From the NCBI GenBank assembly GCA_045863555.1, contig BTUU01000014.1, positions 105,573-169,572 of the forward strand: a stretch of 64,000 nucleotides of DNA, in the 5' to 3' direction. Positions within the stretch are counted from its first letter, which is position 1. Each line of letters opens with the position of its first letter. A program made the position numbers and the translations under genes. Shown one piece after another: positions 34,158 to 43,698 of this stretch. The stretch comes from JACRLV01 sp045863555 (GTDB lineage Bacteria; Planctomycetota; Phycisphaerae; UBA1845; Fen-1342). Under the pieces are notes generated by a model. That model was not told where the DNA came from, made no database searches, and saw only the letters and a list, made by a program, of their open reading frames with translations.

Positions 34158-34811
34158 TCACTCTCCGCCGAGCCTCAGCGGCGCGAAGTACACCTCGCCG
34201 GTGGCCGCAAGAATGAAGCCCTTGTCGCCCTCGCGCAGCGCCAGCCAGTCCCGGCCGACTACGCCGATCGACGCATTGGCGTCGTCGAGCACGAGGGCCT
34301 CGACCGGTCCGAACGCGGGGCCGACGCCGAGATTCACCCGCGCGATGCGGATCCGCCGGTACCGCGTCTGCCCCGTCCGGTTGACGCCGTAGATCGCGCC
34401 GAGGTGGGCGGGTTCATCCACGTCCCCCTCGTTCCGGACCTCTCGGCGCGAAAGGTCGACTTCGCCCAGGTCCTCCGCATCCAGCGCGTCAGCGATCCGG
34501 GCGGGAATGAACGTATGCGGCACCACCGTCGAGAGCATCATCTGCAGCGTCGCTGTTCGTCCCGCGCGCAGCTCAACACCGTCAAGGACGTGGCGCCTCG
34601 ATCCGGTGACCGCGTCAACAATCTCGACCTCCCGCTTCATCGTCGGGTACGCGCCCGGCTCCGTTCGGACGGGGCCCGCGGCGCGCGGCTGCGCGTCTGG
34701 CCCGGGCGGAGTCGCCGCGGCAGCAGCAGGCGTGCCCGAGCCGCTTTGACAGCCGGTCAACGTCGAGATTGCAGCCAGCGCCGCAAGCGCACACCAACGA
34801 AACATCCGCAT
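34158..34811 (-). CDS. Lipoprotein, possible retropepsin-like fold
   Basis: 217 residues from the ATG at 34811, behind GGAGA. Lipobox LTGC in ALAALAAISTLTGC. After an Ala/Pro-rich linker the mature part (VELRAGRTATLQMMLSTVVP; VEALVLDDANASIGVVGRDW) has the alternating beta pattern and late GxxGRDxL block seen in retropepsin-like aspartyl proteases. The catalytic Asp-Thr/Ser-Gly triplet is not visible, so if related it is likely inactive. Follows dapF on the same strand. Confidence 0.55.
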   Translation of the reverse strand: MRMFRWCALAALAAISTLTGCQSGSGTPAAAAATPPGPDAQPRAAGPVRTEPGAYPTMKREVEIVDAVTGSRRHVLDGVELRAGRTATLQMMLSTVVPHTFIPARIADALDAEDLGEVDLSRREVRNEGDVDEPAHLGAIYGVNRTGQTRYRRIRIARVNLGVGPAFGPVEALVLDDANASIGVVGRDWLALREGDKGFILAATGEVYFAPLRLGGE

Positions 34812-34916
34812 GGATTTCTCCGAGAGGTGCCGGGGCCGGATAGGGCATCCGCGGAGAATCCGACGCCCCCGTTCGCCCGCGGTTCCCACTTTCCGGAAAA
34901 AAAAGGCCTGCCGCGC

Positions 34917-35774
34917 CTACGAGCCGATCGGCCACGCGCCGGAGAAGACTTCCGTCGCCGGTCCGGTCTTGAAGACGTGATTCGTCCGCTCGTCCCACTC
35001 CAGCGCCAGGTCGCCGCCGGGCAGCGTGGCGATGATCGACCGGCCCGTAAGCCCGTTCAGGACGCTCGCGACGCAGACGGCCGATGCCCCCGTGCCGCAG
35101 GCCTGCGTGGGACCGGTGCCGCGCTCCCACGTAATCATCCGCACGCGCTCGCGCGATAGCACCTGCACGAAATGGACGTTGATCCGCTCGGGAAAGAGCG
35201 GATGGTGTTCCAGTTTGGGCCCGACCTCGGGCAGCGGCACCGTCGCGACGTCATCGACGAAGAAGACCGCGTGCGGATTGCCCATCGACACCGCCGTCAA
35301 TTCGAGCATCCGCGAATCGAGCGGAATCGGTACGGCGATGATGCGCTCGCCCGGAATCGCGACGGGGATCTTCCGCGGCTCGAGAATGGGTTCGCCCATG
35401 TCGACGCGCGCCGCCTCGACCCGGCCATCCGCGCCGATCGTCAGGTCGATAGGCAGCACCCCGCGATCCGTCTCGACGCGGATCGGATTCCGTCGCGCCC
35501 GGCCGTGGTCGTAGGCATATTTCGCGACGCAGCGCACGCCGTTTCCGCACATCTGCGAGCGCGAACCGTCGGCGTTGTACATGATCATCCGAACGTCGGC
35601 CTCGCGCGCCTGCGGCGGCGCGATGAGGATGAGCCCGTCGCTGCCGATCCCGCGATGCCGGTCGCTGATCACGCGCGACAGCGCCTCGGGCGCATCGACC
35701 TGCTGGTCGAACAGGTCGACGTAGACGTAGTCATTTCCCAGCCCGTGCATCTTCGTAAAGCGCAGCGTTGTCAT
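34917..35774 (-). CDS. dapF: Diaminopimelate epimerase
   Basis: 285 residues from the ATG at 35774; another ATG at 35795 adds seven. It has the family opening RFTKMHGLGNDYVYVD and both catalytic cysteines, NGVRC preceded by MCG (QMCGNGVRC) and QACGTGASA. It interconverts LL- and meso-diaminopimelate for lysine and peptidoglycan synthesis. Transcribed away from the trehalose operon. Confidence 0.97.
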   Translation of the reverse strand: MTTLRFTKMHGLGNDYVYVDLFDQQVDAPEALSRVISDRHRGIGSDGLILIAPPQAREADVRMIMYNADGSRSQMCGNGVRCVAKYAYDHGRARRNPIRVETDRGVLPIDLTIGADGRVEAARVDMGEPILEPRKIPVAIPGERIIAVPIPLDSRMLELTAVSMGNPHAVFFVDDVATVPLPEVGPKLEHHPLFPERINVHFVQVLSRERVRMITWERGTGPTQACGTGASAVCVASVLNGLTGRSIIATLPGGDLALEWDERTNHVFKTGPATEVFSGAWPIGS

Positions 35775-35970
35775 CGCGGCAGATGATAGTCTCATCGCGA
35801 AAATCCCGCGCTCTTTTTCGCCGCTGCACCTTACTTTGAATCGCGATTCAATCTAGAATCGGTCGGCTGAAGGTCGTGGATAGCCCGCCTGCAGCCACGG
35901 TGCGGCCGACTCCCCCGTCAACGCACCGCAAGCGTCTTGAGCAGCCCTCGGTGGCACGCAGGAGAGGGCC

Positions 35971-37491
35971 ATGCGGCTGGTCGTCGTGTCCAACCGGCTT
36001 CCGATCGTCATCGAGCAGCGCGATGACGCATGGACGGTCCGTTCCGGCTCGGGTGGGCTCGTGACCGCGTTGGCGCCCCTGCTGAACCGCGTGGGGGGAA
36101 CCTGGATCGGCTGGCCGGGTGCGGGCGGCGGCAGCGAGACGGAGCAGACGCGCCTGCTCGATCGGCACAGCCGCGACGTCGGGTATGAGCTCAAGCCCGT
36201 AGCGATGTCGCAGGCGCAGGTCGAGGGGTTCTACCAGGGCTACTGCAACGAGATCATCTGGCCGCTGTTTCACGACCTGCCGTCGCGGTGCAATTTCGTC
36301 CCTGATTACTGGCAGAACTACCTCGCCGTCGAACAGACGTTCGCCGACGTGGTCAGCCGCCACGTTCGGCCGGACGATTTCATCTGGGTCCAGGACTACC
36401 ACCTGCTGGGTCTCGGACGGCGGCTGCGCGACCGCGGCCTGACGAACCGCATCGGTTTCTTTCTGCACGTGCCGTTTCCCCCGCCGGAAATCTTCCGGCG
36501 GCTGCCCTGGCGCGGCGAGATCCTCGAGGGCCTGCTGTACAACGACATCGTCGGGTTCCAGACGCCGCGCGATCTGGAGAATTTTTTCGACTGCATCCGC
36601 CGGCTGCTCCCCGACGTTCGGCGTCGAAAGCAGCACGGCCTGCTCCGCTGCATCCAGGAAGGTAGATCCACGGCGTTCGGCGACTTTCCCATCGGCATCG
36701 ATTACGTCCGATTTTCGACCGACGCCGCGGGCGAGGAGATTGCCCGCCGCGTGCGGAAGCTCCGGCATGACATCCCCAATCAGCAGATCGTCCTGGGCCT
36801 GGATCGCCTCGATTACACGAAGGGCGTTCCCGAGCGGTTGCGGGCATTTCACCTCGCGCTACAGCGCTATCCCGAACTGCACCGCAAGATGTGCCTGATG
36901 CAGATCGTCGTGCCGAGCCGGCAGACGGTGCCCGAGTACCAGGATCTCAAGGCGCGGATCGAGCGCCTCGTCGCCCAGATCAACGGCGAGTTCACGCAAC
37001 CGGGCTGGATCCCGATCCACTATGTCTATCGCAGCCTCGACTGGGCCGAACTGCTCACGCACTACCGCGCCGCGGATGTCGCCCTGGTCACCCCCCTCAA
37101 GGACGGCATGAACCTCGTCGCGAAGGAATACTGCGCCTGCCAGACCGACGGAAACGGCGTCCTGGTCCTCAGCGAATTCGCCGGCGCGGCCGTGCAATTC
37201 GCCGACGCGGCGATCCTGGTCAATCCGCACGACCTGGACAGCGTGGCGGCCGCCATCCGCGCCGGCGTCCTCCGCTCCCCGGCGGACCGCCGGCGGGCGA
37301 TGCGACGGCTCCGGAACATCGTCCGGAAGTCGGACGTGTACTGGTGGCTCGACCAGTATTTCGGCGCGTGCGGTCTGAGCGCGCGCGGCAAGAACCCCGT
37401 ATCCCTGCCGCTTAGTGCGGTTCCGCCGATTCCGCTGCCCCCACTGCCGCTCAAGCGTTCCGAACCGGAGGCGCCCGGAGTCCATGCATGA
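35971..37491 (+). CDS. otsA: Trehalose-6-phosphate synthase (GT20)
   Basis: A 506-residue protein that joins UDP-glucose and glucose-6-phosphate. It has the GT20 blocks: RLVVVSNRLPIVI, WIGWPG, VWVQDYHLL-type (IWVQDYHLLGLGRRLR), and the donor-binding RLDYTKGVPERLRAF, with LVTPLKDGMNLVAKEYCACQ near the end. The C-terminus adds a Pro-rich tail. The stop overlaps the start of the fused otsB-GH15 gene (ATGA), so both are made from one message. Confidence 0.97.
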   Translation: MRLVVVSNRLPIVIEQRDDAWTVRSGSGGLVTALAPLLNRVGGTWIGWPGAGGGSETEQTRLLDRHSRDVGYELKPVAMSQAQVEGFYQGYCNEIIWPLFHDLPSRCNFVPDYWQNYLAVEQTFADVVSRHVRPDDFIWVQDYHLLGLGRRLRDRGLTNRIGFFLHVPFPPPEIFRRLPWRGEILEGLLYNDIVGFQTPRDLENFFDCIRRLLPDVRRRKQHGLLRCIQEGRSTAFGDFPIGIDYVRFSTDAAGEEIARRVRKLRHDIPNQQIVLGLDRLDYTKGVPERLRAFHLALQRYPELHRKMCLMQIVVPSRQTVPEYQDLKARIERLVAQINGEFTQPGWIPIHYVYRSLDWAELLTHYRAADVALVTPLKDGMNLVAKEYCACQTDGNGVLVLSEFAGAAVQFADAAILVNPHDLDSVAAAIRAGVLRSPADRRRAMRRLRNIVRKSDVYWWLDQYFGACGLSARGKNPVSLPLSAVPPIPLPPLPLKRSEPEAPGVHA

Positions 37492-40043
37492 CCGATCGCA
37501 CAGCCACGGCAAACCCGACGACCGCGACGCTCGAATCCCGGATTGACGAAATCGCGTGCACCGCCCTGCTTCTCGTCGCGAGCGATTACGACGGAACGAT
37601 CGCCCCGATCGTGACTGATCCCGTCACGGCGGAAGCCGATCGCGAGTCGCTCGTCGCGATGAAGGCGCTCGTGGCGATGCCGCAGACGCACGTCGCCGTG
37701 ATCTCGGGCCGGGCGCTCGCCGATCTCGCCGGACATGTGCGCGACGTCGAGGATGCGCATCTCGTCGGCAGCCACGGCAGCGAGTTCGAGGCCGGCTTTG
37801 CCACGCCGCTCACGCCCGAAGCGGCCGCACTGCACGGTCGCCTCACGGAAGCGCTGCGCGAATTCGCGACGCGCGCGGACGGGTTTTCCGTTGAAATGAA
37901 GCCGGCGTCGCTCGCGTTTCACTATCGGAACGCGGACGAGCGTGCGGCACGCGGCGTCGTGGATGAGATCCTTCGCGGCCCCGCGTCGTGGGCGGGCGTG
38001 CACGTCCGGCATGGCAAGATGGTCGTCGAGCTGAGCGTGGTCGAGACCAACAAGGGACTGGCGCTGCGCCGCATCCGCCGGCAGGTCGGCGCGTCCGCCG
38101 TCGTCTTCATCGGAGACGACGTGACCGATGAAGACGCATTCGCGACGCTCAGCGGACCCGACGTGGGCGTCAAGGTCGGCCCCGGCGAGACGTCCGCCCG
38201 GTTTCGCGTCGCGGATACGACCGCGGTCGCGCGCATCCTCGCACGCCTGGCCGAACGCCGCGCGGAGTGGATCGCCGGATCGCGCGCCACGCCGATCGAG
38301 CGGCACTCGATGCTCTCGGATCAGCGCACGGTTGCCCTCGTCGATTCGCGCGCCCGCGTGGTCTGGATGTGCCTGCCGCGCATCGACTCGTCCGCCGCGT
38401 TCGCAGAACTGCTCGGCGGCCCGGCCGCGGGCTGCTTCGAGATATCCCCCGCCGGCGATCCCGCGACTCCGACGCAGCGCTATCTCGGCCACAGCTTTAC
38501 GCTTGAAACGCGCTGGCCGGGTGTCTCGGTGACGGATTACCTCGACTGCGGCGGCGGTCGGGCGTATCAGCGCGCCGGCCGAACGGATCTGGTCCGCGTG
38601 ATCTCGGGAACCGGGCGGGTGCGCGTGGTCTTTGCGCCGCGGCTGGATTTCGGCCGCATGGAGACGCGGCTTGAGATCGTCGAGGGCGGCGTCGCGGTAA
38701 CCGGCACGCTCGATTCGCTCGTACTGGTCGCACCGGGGCTGCCGTGGCGTATCGAGGAGGAGGGGCGGCACCAGAACGCCGTCGCGGAAATCGCGCTTTC
38801 CGGCGAACCCGTCGTCCTGGAAATGCGCTACGGGACGGCGAGCTTCGAACCGGGTGCGATCGCCGAGCCGTCGCGGCGGACGCGAACCGAGAAACTCTGG
38901 TCTGGCTGGGTCGAGACGCTCGCGTTGCCCCGCGTCGCCCGGGAACAGGTCATCCGCAGCGCGCTCGTTCTCAAGGGGCTCTGCTATGGGCCGTCCGGTG
39001 CGATCGCCGCGGCGGGGACAACGAGCCTGCCCGAGCATCTCGGCGGATCGCGCAACTGGGACTACCGGTTCTGCTGGCCGCGCGACGCGGCGATGGCCGC
39101 GACAGCGCTCCTGCGGCTCGGCGCCTCCGGACCGGGAATCAAATTCCTTGACTGGGTGCTCGGCATTCTCGATCAGGTCGAGCCGGGTACGCTCCTGCGC
39201 CCGATCTACACCGTCACCGGCAGCCACCTCGGCCCGGAGGGCGAGATCGCCGAACTGGGCGGGTACCACGGCAGCCGGCCGGTGCGCGTGGGCAATGCGG
39301 CCGCGCACCAGGTGCAGCTCGACGTCGTCGGGCCGATCGCCGATCTCGTCGCACAACTTGCTGATCGCGGCGCCGCGCTCTCCTCGGAGCATTGGCGGCT
39401 CATCGACGCGATGGTGCAGGCGGTGGCGAATCGCTGGCACGAGCCGGACCACGGTATCTGGGAAGCCCGCCGGCCGCGGCGTCACCACGTGCACTCGAAA
39501 GTCATGTGCTGGCAGACGGTCGACCGGGCGCTGAAGGTCGCGCGCTATCTGGGCCGCAAGCGCCCGGACTGGGTCGAGCTGCGCGACAAGATTGCCGCCG
39601 ATGTGCTGGAGCACGGTTGGAACCCGCGTGTTGGCGCGTTTTGCGCGACCTACGAGGATGGCGAGGCCGACGCGGCCGCCCTCAGCGTCGGGTTGAGCGG
39701 CCTGCTGCCGCCGGACGATCCCCGTTTTCGCGCAACGGTCGAGTTCGTCGAACGCGAGCTGCGGTACGGCCCGACGGTCTACCGCTACCGCTACGACGAC
39801 GGTCTGCCCGGCAACGAAGGCGGCTTCAACCTCTGCACGACCTGGCTCATCGAGGCGTACGCCCTCGTCGGCCGCCGCACGGACGCCGAGGAGTTATTCA
39901 AGGAGTACCTGGCGCAGGTCGGTCCGACGGGAATGCTCGCGGAGGAATTTGACCCCGAGGACGGCCGGGCGCTGGGGAACATTCCGCAGGCGTACTCGCA
40001 CCTGGGGTTGATCAACGCGGCGCTGTGTCTGGATCGCTCCTGA
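37488..40043 (+). CDS. Fusion of trehalose-6-phosphate phosphatase and GH15 glucosidase/trehalase-like domain
   Basis: An 851-residue protein. Residues about 1-262 are an OtsB-type HAD phosphatase: nucleophile motif VASDYDGTIAP, GSHGSEFE, and metal motif FIGDDVTDEDAF. Residues about 263-851 are a GH15-type module, with a beta domain then an (alpha/alpha)6 barrel: GGSRNWDYRFCWPRDAAMAA, NEGGFNLCTTWLIEAYAL carrying the likely catalytic Glu, and GRALGNIPQAYSHLGLI. The first half makes trehalose; GH15 members include bacterial trehalases and glucoamylases. One chain therefore has a synthetic and a potentially degrading activity. Directly coupled to otsA. Confidence 0.92.
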   Translation: MTDRTATANPTTATLESRIDEIACTALLLVASDYDGTIAPIVTDPVTAEADRESLVAMKALVAMPQTHVAVISGRALADLAGHVRDVEDAHLVGSHGSEFEAGFATPLTPEAAALHGRLTEALREFATRADGFSVEMKPASLAFHYRNADERAARGVVDEILRGPASWAGVHVRHGKMVVELSVVETNKGLALRRIRRQVGASAVVFIGDDVTDEDAFATLSGPDVGVKVGPGETSARFRVADTTAVARILARLAERRAEWIAGSRATPIERHSMLSDQRTVALVDSRARVVWMCLPRIDSSAAFAELLGGPAAGCFEISPAGDPATPTQRYLGHSFTLETRWPGVSVTDYLDCGGGRAYQRAGRTDLVRVISGTGRVRVVFAPRLDFGRMETRLEIVEGGVAVTGTLDSLVLVAPGLPWRIEEEGRHQNAVAEIALSGEPVVLEMRYGTASFEPGAIAEPSRRTRTEKLWSGWVETLALPRVAREQVIRSALVLKGLCYGPSGAIAAAGTTSLPEHLGGSRNWDYRFCWPRDAAMAATALLRLGASGPGIKFLDWVLGILDQVEPGTLLRPIYTVTGSHLGPEGEIAELGGYHGSRPVRVGNAAAHQVQLDVVGPIADLVAQLADRGAALSSEHWRLIDAMVQAVANRWHEPDHGIWEARRPRRHHVHSKVMCWQTVDRALKVARYLGRKRPDWVELRDKIAADVLEHGWNPRVGAFCATYEDGEADAAALSVGLSGLLPPDDPRFRATVEFVERELRYGPTVYRYRYDDGLPGNEGGFNLCTTWLIEAYALVGRRTDAEELFKEYLAQVGPTGMLAEEFDPEDGRALGNIPQAYSHLGLINAALCLDRS

Positions 40044-40072
40044 CCCGCGCCAGCCTACCAAGAGCGAGCGGG

Positions 40073-41545
40073 CTACGGCTTGACATCCTTCGGGGGCTCT
40101 TTGCCCGCGACGGGCTGGCTCGTGGCAGCGCGTGATGCCTGTTCGCGCTGAGCGCGCGTCAGGAGCTTGTCGAGCCGCGGTTTGAGTTGTTCCTCGAAGA
40201 TGTCGTCGATCGGCTTGCGAAGTTCGGCGTAGCGCTCGTCCAGAACCTTCTGCTCGTCCCTGTCTCCCCGCGCGCGAGCCGCCTGCGTCTTTGTCTGGAG
40301 GTTATGGAAGTACTTCTCTTTCTTCGAAAGGTACGCGCGACCCTGCTCCTGGCATTGCGCTAGGATCGCCGCGGCCTTCTGCGTCTGCTCGTCGTCGCAC
40401 GCATGTCGCTCGATGAACTCGGAGACGTATTTCTCCCAGGCGGAGAGGCGATTCGATACACCACGCGGATGCCAGCGCTCCCACGCGCGAATTTCGGTTT
40501 CCGTGATATACGGACCGGAAGGCGGCTCGCCGCGCTTGATCGCTTGAAATGTGGGGCCCGACTGCTTCCTCCCGGACAACACCGCCTCGCGCCATTCCTT
40601 GGAAGAGACGATCGCTTCGCCATCCCAACGCTGAATACCGTCCGGATTGGGCGCATTGCAAAACGAGAGATTCGTGCCGGGTTCCTTTCGAAGCCAGGCG
40701 AAATCAAAACGAGGTTCGTCATCGGGCTGGTTGAACGATGCCTCGATAACCTTGATCGCCTTCCGCGGCTTCCCGTCTACGAGAAACTCAACTTTTTCAG
40801 CAAACCAGGTGTCGCCGTACTTCCGAAGGTCGCTGCGCACTTCAAAAGTGACCGAGGCATGCTTGTCGGTGGCAATCACCCTTTCCGCGTTCCAACCGCG
40901 TTCCGGGTCGATTGTCCATACGATCTCCACGCCGTCCGAGCGACGGCATGACACGATGTGCTTTCCCGTTTGACGGCTCTCAGACCACTCGATTTCCGGC
41001 GGTGTGCGCTCATCGATCCGAAAGGACGGCGGCGCCCACAGACTCTCGGATCCCTGCGCTGAGTTCGTCGATAGCTCGTGAACCATGCCGATCGAACGAA
41101 TGTCCATCCAGTCGAACGCATCCGGCGGGGGCTGATACTCGCCGTCGGGGAGCTCCGCTTTCGGGAGCCACCAAGTGACCGTCGGTCCCGTCTCCGTTGT
41201 CTGAAAGACACCCTTTCCATTTTGAAGAAATAGTTTCGGAAACTTGTTGACCGGCTTGTTTTCCTGCGGATTCCATCCGACCCAGCCGTCCTGGTCGCCG
41301 CGATGTTCGGTCACTCGATCGCCATTCGCGGCATAACGATTGATGTAGCGAATGGTCCGGCCGGGTGTCCGCTCAGAATCCGTGACTATCCACTCGACCG
41401 TTCCCGAAATCATCGCCGCTCGAGCCTGCTCCATCATCTCCATCGCTTTTGGTCGATCTCCGTCCTTCTGCCCCGGCCCTTGGGCATTGACCCGCGATGA
41501 GATCGCCAGGACAAGAACTGCGGCCATGCGCCATAACGTGATCAT
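40073..41545 (-). CDS. Secreted protein of unknown function
   Basis: 490 residues from the ATG at 41545, with GAGG 7 bases upstream. Signal peptide MITLWRMAAVLVLAISSRVNA. The first 300 residues look like a lipoprotein-carrier (LolA/outer-membrane) type beta fold (VEFLVDGKPRKAIKVIEASF; VTFEVRSDLRKYGDTWFAEK), followed by a long charged helix (AARARGDRDEQKVLDERYAE). The LolA likeness is a guess from the strand pattern. Convergent with the trehalose operon. Confidence 0.65.
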   Translation of the reverse strand: MITLWRMAAVLVLAISSRVNAQGPGQKDGDRPKAMEMMEQARAAMISGTVEWIVTDSERTPGRTIRYINRYAANGDRVTEHRGDQDGWVGWNPQENKPVNKFPKLFLQNGKGVFQTTETGPTVTWWLPKAELPDGEYQPPPDAFDWMDIRSIGMVHELSTNSAQGSESLWAPPSFRIDERTPPEIEWSESRQTGKHIVSCRRSDGVEIVWTIDPERGWNAERVIATDKHASVTFEVRSDLRKYGDTWFAEKVEFLVDGKPRKAIKVIEASFNQPDDEPRFDFAWLRKEPGTNLSFCNAPNPDGIQRWDGEAIVSSKEWREAVLSGRKQSGPTFQAIKRGEPPSGPYITETEIRAWERWHPRGVSNRLSAWEKYVSEFIERHACDDEQTQKAAAILAQCQEQGRAYLSKKEKYFHNLQTKTQAARARGDRDEQKVLDERYAELRKPIDDIFEEQLKPRLDKLLTRAQREQASRAATSQPVAGKEPPKDVKP

Positions 41546-41670
41546 TGGTCGAGCCTCGCGCAGATTTGACCGGCGAGCCCTTTCGGCCCCGTTTACGCCC
41601 GGCGGGTACAATCACGAGCGTCAATCGTCCTTACGTCTTGGACACTAAACGAGTTCAGGAGCCCTCGCAA

Positions 41671-42429
41671 ATGTCGCCCACGCTTGACATCCTCTTCACC
41701 ATGCCGCACCCCGACGACCTCGAGATCACCTGCGGCGGCACAATCGCCAAGCTCGTCAAGCAGGGCCATAAGGTCGGCATCGTTCACATGACCAATGGCG
41801 AGCCCACGCCGCTCGGGACGCCCGAGCAGCGGGCCGCGGAGACGGCTGAAGCGTCGGAGATCCTCGGCGTCCAAACCGTCGTCACCCTCGGCCTCACCAA
41901 CCGCGAACTCATGGACGGCCCCGCCGCCCGCTACGCCGTCTCCACTGTCTTCCGCCGCTACCGGCCGAAGATTGTCGTCGGCATGGCCGGCCGCACGCCC
42001 GGGGCCTCGCCGGACCACTACCAGGCCCAGCTCATCCTCGAAGCCTCGCGCTTCTACTCGCAGCTCACGAAATGGGACGACCGCTTCGACAACACGAAGC
42101 CGCACCGCGTCGACTGGCTCTGGTATCGCCCCACGATCATCTCCGCCGACGTCGCCCACTGGCATTCGACGTTCGTGATCGACACCAGCGACGTGATCGA
42201 AACGAAAATGGCGGCAATCTCCGCCTATAAGTCGCAATTTCCGCCAGAGCGGCTGGAACGGCTGCTGCACCGCATCCGGGCGATCGACGCGACGGAAGGC
42301 GGGAAGTGCGGTTTTGCCTACGGTGAACTCTTCGCCCTCCCGCACCCGACGCCGCTGCCCGACCCTGTAGGCCATTTTCTCTCGCTCACGCCCCCCCCGG
42401 GGCCGCCGGCGGTCTTGTCGAATCCGTAG
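41671..42429 (+). CDS. PIG-L/LmbE-family deacetylase
   Basis: 252 residues from the ATG at 41671, behind CAGGAG. It has the zinc-binding motif TMPHPDDLEITCGGTIAKLV and the later GASPDHYQAQLILEASRFYS supplying the third ligand. Family members remove acetyl groups from GlcNAc-linked compounds such as bacillithiol and mycothiol precursors or lipid anchors. The substrate cannot be told here; no bshA or bshC gene is nearby. Frame open upstream but without signals. Confidence 0.9.
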   Translation: MSPTLDILFTMPHPDDLEITCGGTIAKLVKQGHKVGIVHMTNGEPTPLGTPEQRAAETAEASEILGVQTVVTLGLTNRELMDGPAARYAVSTVFRRYRPKIVVGMAGRTPGASPDHYQAQLILEASRFYSQLTKWDDRFDNTKPHRVDWLWYRPTIISADVAHWHSTFVIDTSDVIETKMAAISAYKSQFPPERLERLLHRIRAIDATEGGKCGFAYGELFALPHPTPLPDPVGHFLSLTPPPGPPAVLSNP

Positions 42430-42523
42430 CAGCGGGGAAAATCCCGGCCGGAGAATCGCTCACGCTGGGGGAGCATCGGCACTCGGCCGGCACGAGTCCG
42501 ACGCCCGCAGACAGGACCCACGG

Positions 42524-43660
42524 ATGAACCGCGCTGTCGTCACCGCCCTTGCGTTCTCGCTCCTCGTGGCCGCACCCGCGGCCGCGCATGAATTCACGAT
42601 CACAAAGACCGACCTGCTGCTTCGCGGCGACGGCACATTCCAGGTCGACCTCGTCGCCGACCTCGACGCCCTGGCCCTCGGCCGGCCGCAGACCGACCCG
42701 AACGACCTGCTGGCCGCGACGCTTCGAGCCCTGCCGCCTGAGGAACTCGCCGCCACGCGCGAACGGCTCGCGGATTACCTCGTCCGCTACACGCGCATCC
42801 GATTCGACGGGGCGTCGAAGCTCCGGCCGACGGTCGAGTTTCCGGAATTCGACCCCGCCGGCGAGCAGAAACGCGAAATCCCGTCCGTGTTCGGCGTCAC
42901 CGCCCGCCTCGTCGGCGAAATTCCCGCGGACGCGAAGACCGTCACGTTCGGAGCTTCGCGAACGTTCCAGGCCGTACACCTGACTGTGCACCGCGAGGGC
43001 GACCCCGGCAGCGTGATTCACGTCCTCGGCGTCGGCGACGACAGCCCGGCCCTGAGCCTCGCCGGCGAGCGGCAGAGCGCACTGGCCGTCGCGGTCGAGT
43101 ACACGCGGCTCGGCTTCGAGCACATCCTGCCCAAGGGTATCGACCACATCCTCTTCGTTCTCAGCCTGTTTCTGCTCAGCCCGCGGATGAAGCCCCTTCT
43201 GCTCCAGGTCTCCGCGTTCACGCTCGCCCACACGATCACGCTCGCGCTCAGCGTCCTGGGAGTCTTCGAACTCAGCAGCGACATCGTCGAGCCGCTCATC
43301 GCGCTTTCGATCGCGCTCGTGGCGATCGAGAACGTCTCCACGACAAAGCTGCACGCGTGGCGGCCGGTAATCGTCTTCGTCTTCGGTCTGCTGCACGGGC
43401 TGGGCTTCGCCGGCATGCTGCGCGACCTCGGCTTGCCGCAGGGGCAACTCGTCGCCGCGCTCGTTTCATTCAACGTGGGCGTGGAACTCGGCCAGCTCGC
43501 CGTCATCAGCCTCGCGCTGCTGGCTGTCGGCTGGTTCCGGCAGGAACGCTGGTACCGGCTTCGGATCACGGTTCCGCTGTCGGTCATCATCGCCGCGATC
43601 GGAGCGTACACTGCCCTTCAGCGCGCATTCCTCGCGGATTCACTCCCCGCGCTGATCTGA
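42524..43660 (+). CDS. HupE/UreJ-family membrane protein
   Basis: A 378-residue protein with a signal peptide (LAFSLLVAAPAAAHEF), an extracytoplasmic domain of about 170 residues, then the HupE/UreJ core of six spans beginning FEHILPKGIDHILFVLSLFL and including FTLAHTITLALSVLGVFELS and FGLLHGLGFAGMLRDLGLP. The conserved His-rich spots at the membrane suggest nickel or other metal transport, or a scaffold role, in the wider family. No hydrogenase or urease genes are near. Confidence 0.85.
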   Translation: MNRAVVTALAFSLLVAAPAAAHEFTITKTDLLLRGDGTFQVDLVADLDALALGRPQTDPNDLLAATLRALPPEELAATRERLADYLVRYTRIRFDGASKLRPTVEFPEFDPAGEQKREIPSVFGVTARLVGEIPADAKTVTFGASRTFQAVHLTVHREGDPGSVIHVLGVGDDSPALSLAGERQSALAVAVEYTRLGFEHILPKGIDHILFVLSLFLLSPRMKPLLLQVSAFTLAHTITLALSVLGVFELSSDIVEPLIALSIALVAIENVSTTKLHAWRPVIVFVFGLLHGLGFAGMLRDLGLPQGQLVAALVSFNVGVELGQLAVISLALLAVGWFRQERWYRLRITVPLSVIIAAIGAYTALQRAFLADSLPALI

Positions 43661-43698
43661 GTAGAAGCGTCACGGGAATCAGTGGACAGCCGCGGCAG

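Noticed and set aside
34895..34904. Run of T (minus strand) after dapF as a terminator
   Set aside because: No convincing stem precedes the T-run.
37062..39614. An 850-codon open frame on the minus strand opposite otsA and the fusion gene
   Set aside because: It spans two well supported genes, has no recognisable domain and an Arg/Asp-biased composition typical of shadow frames.
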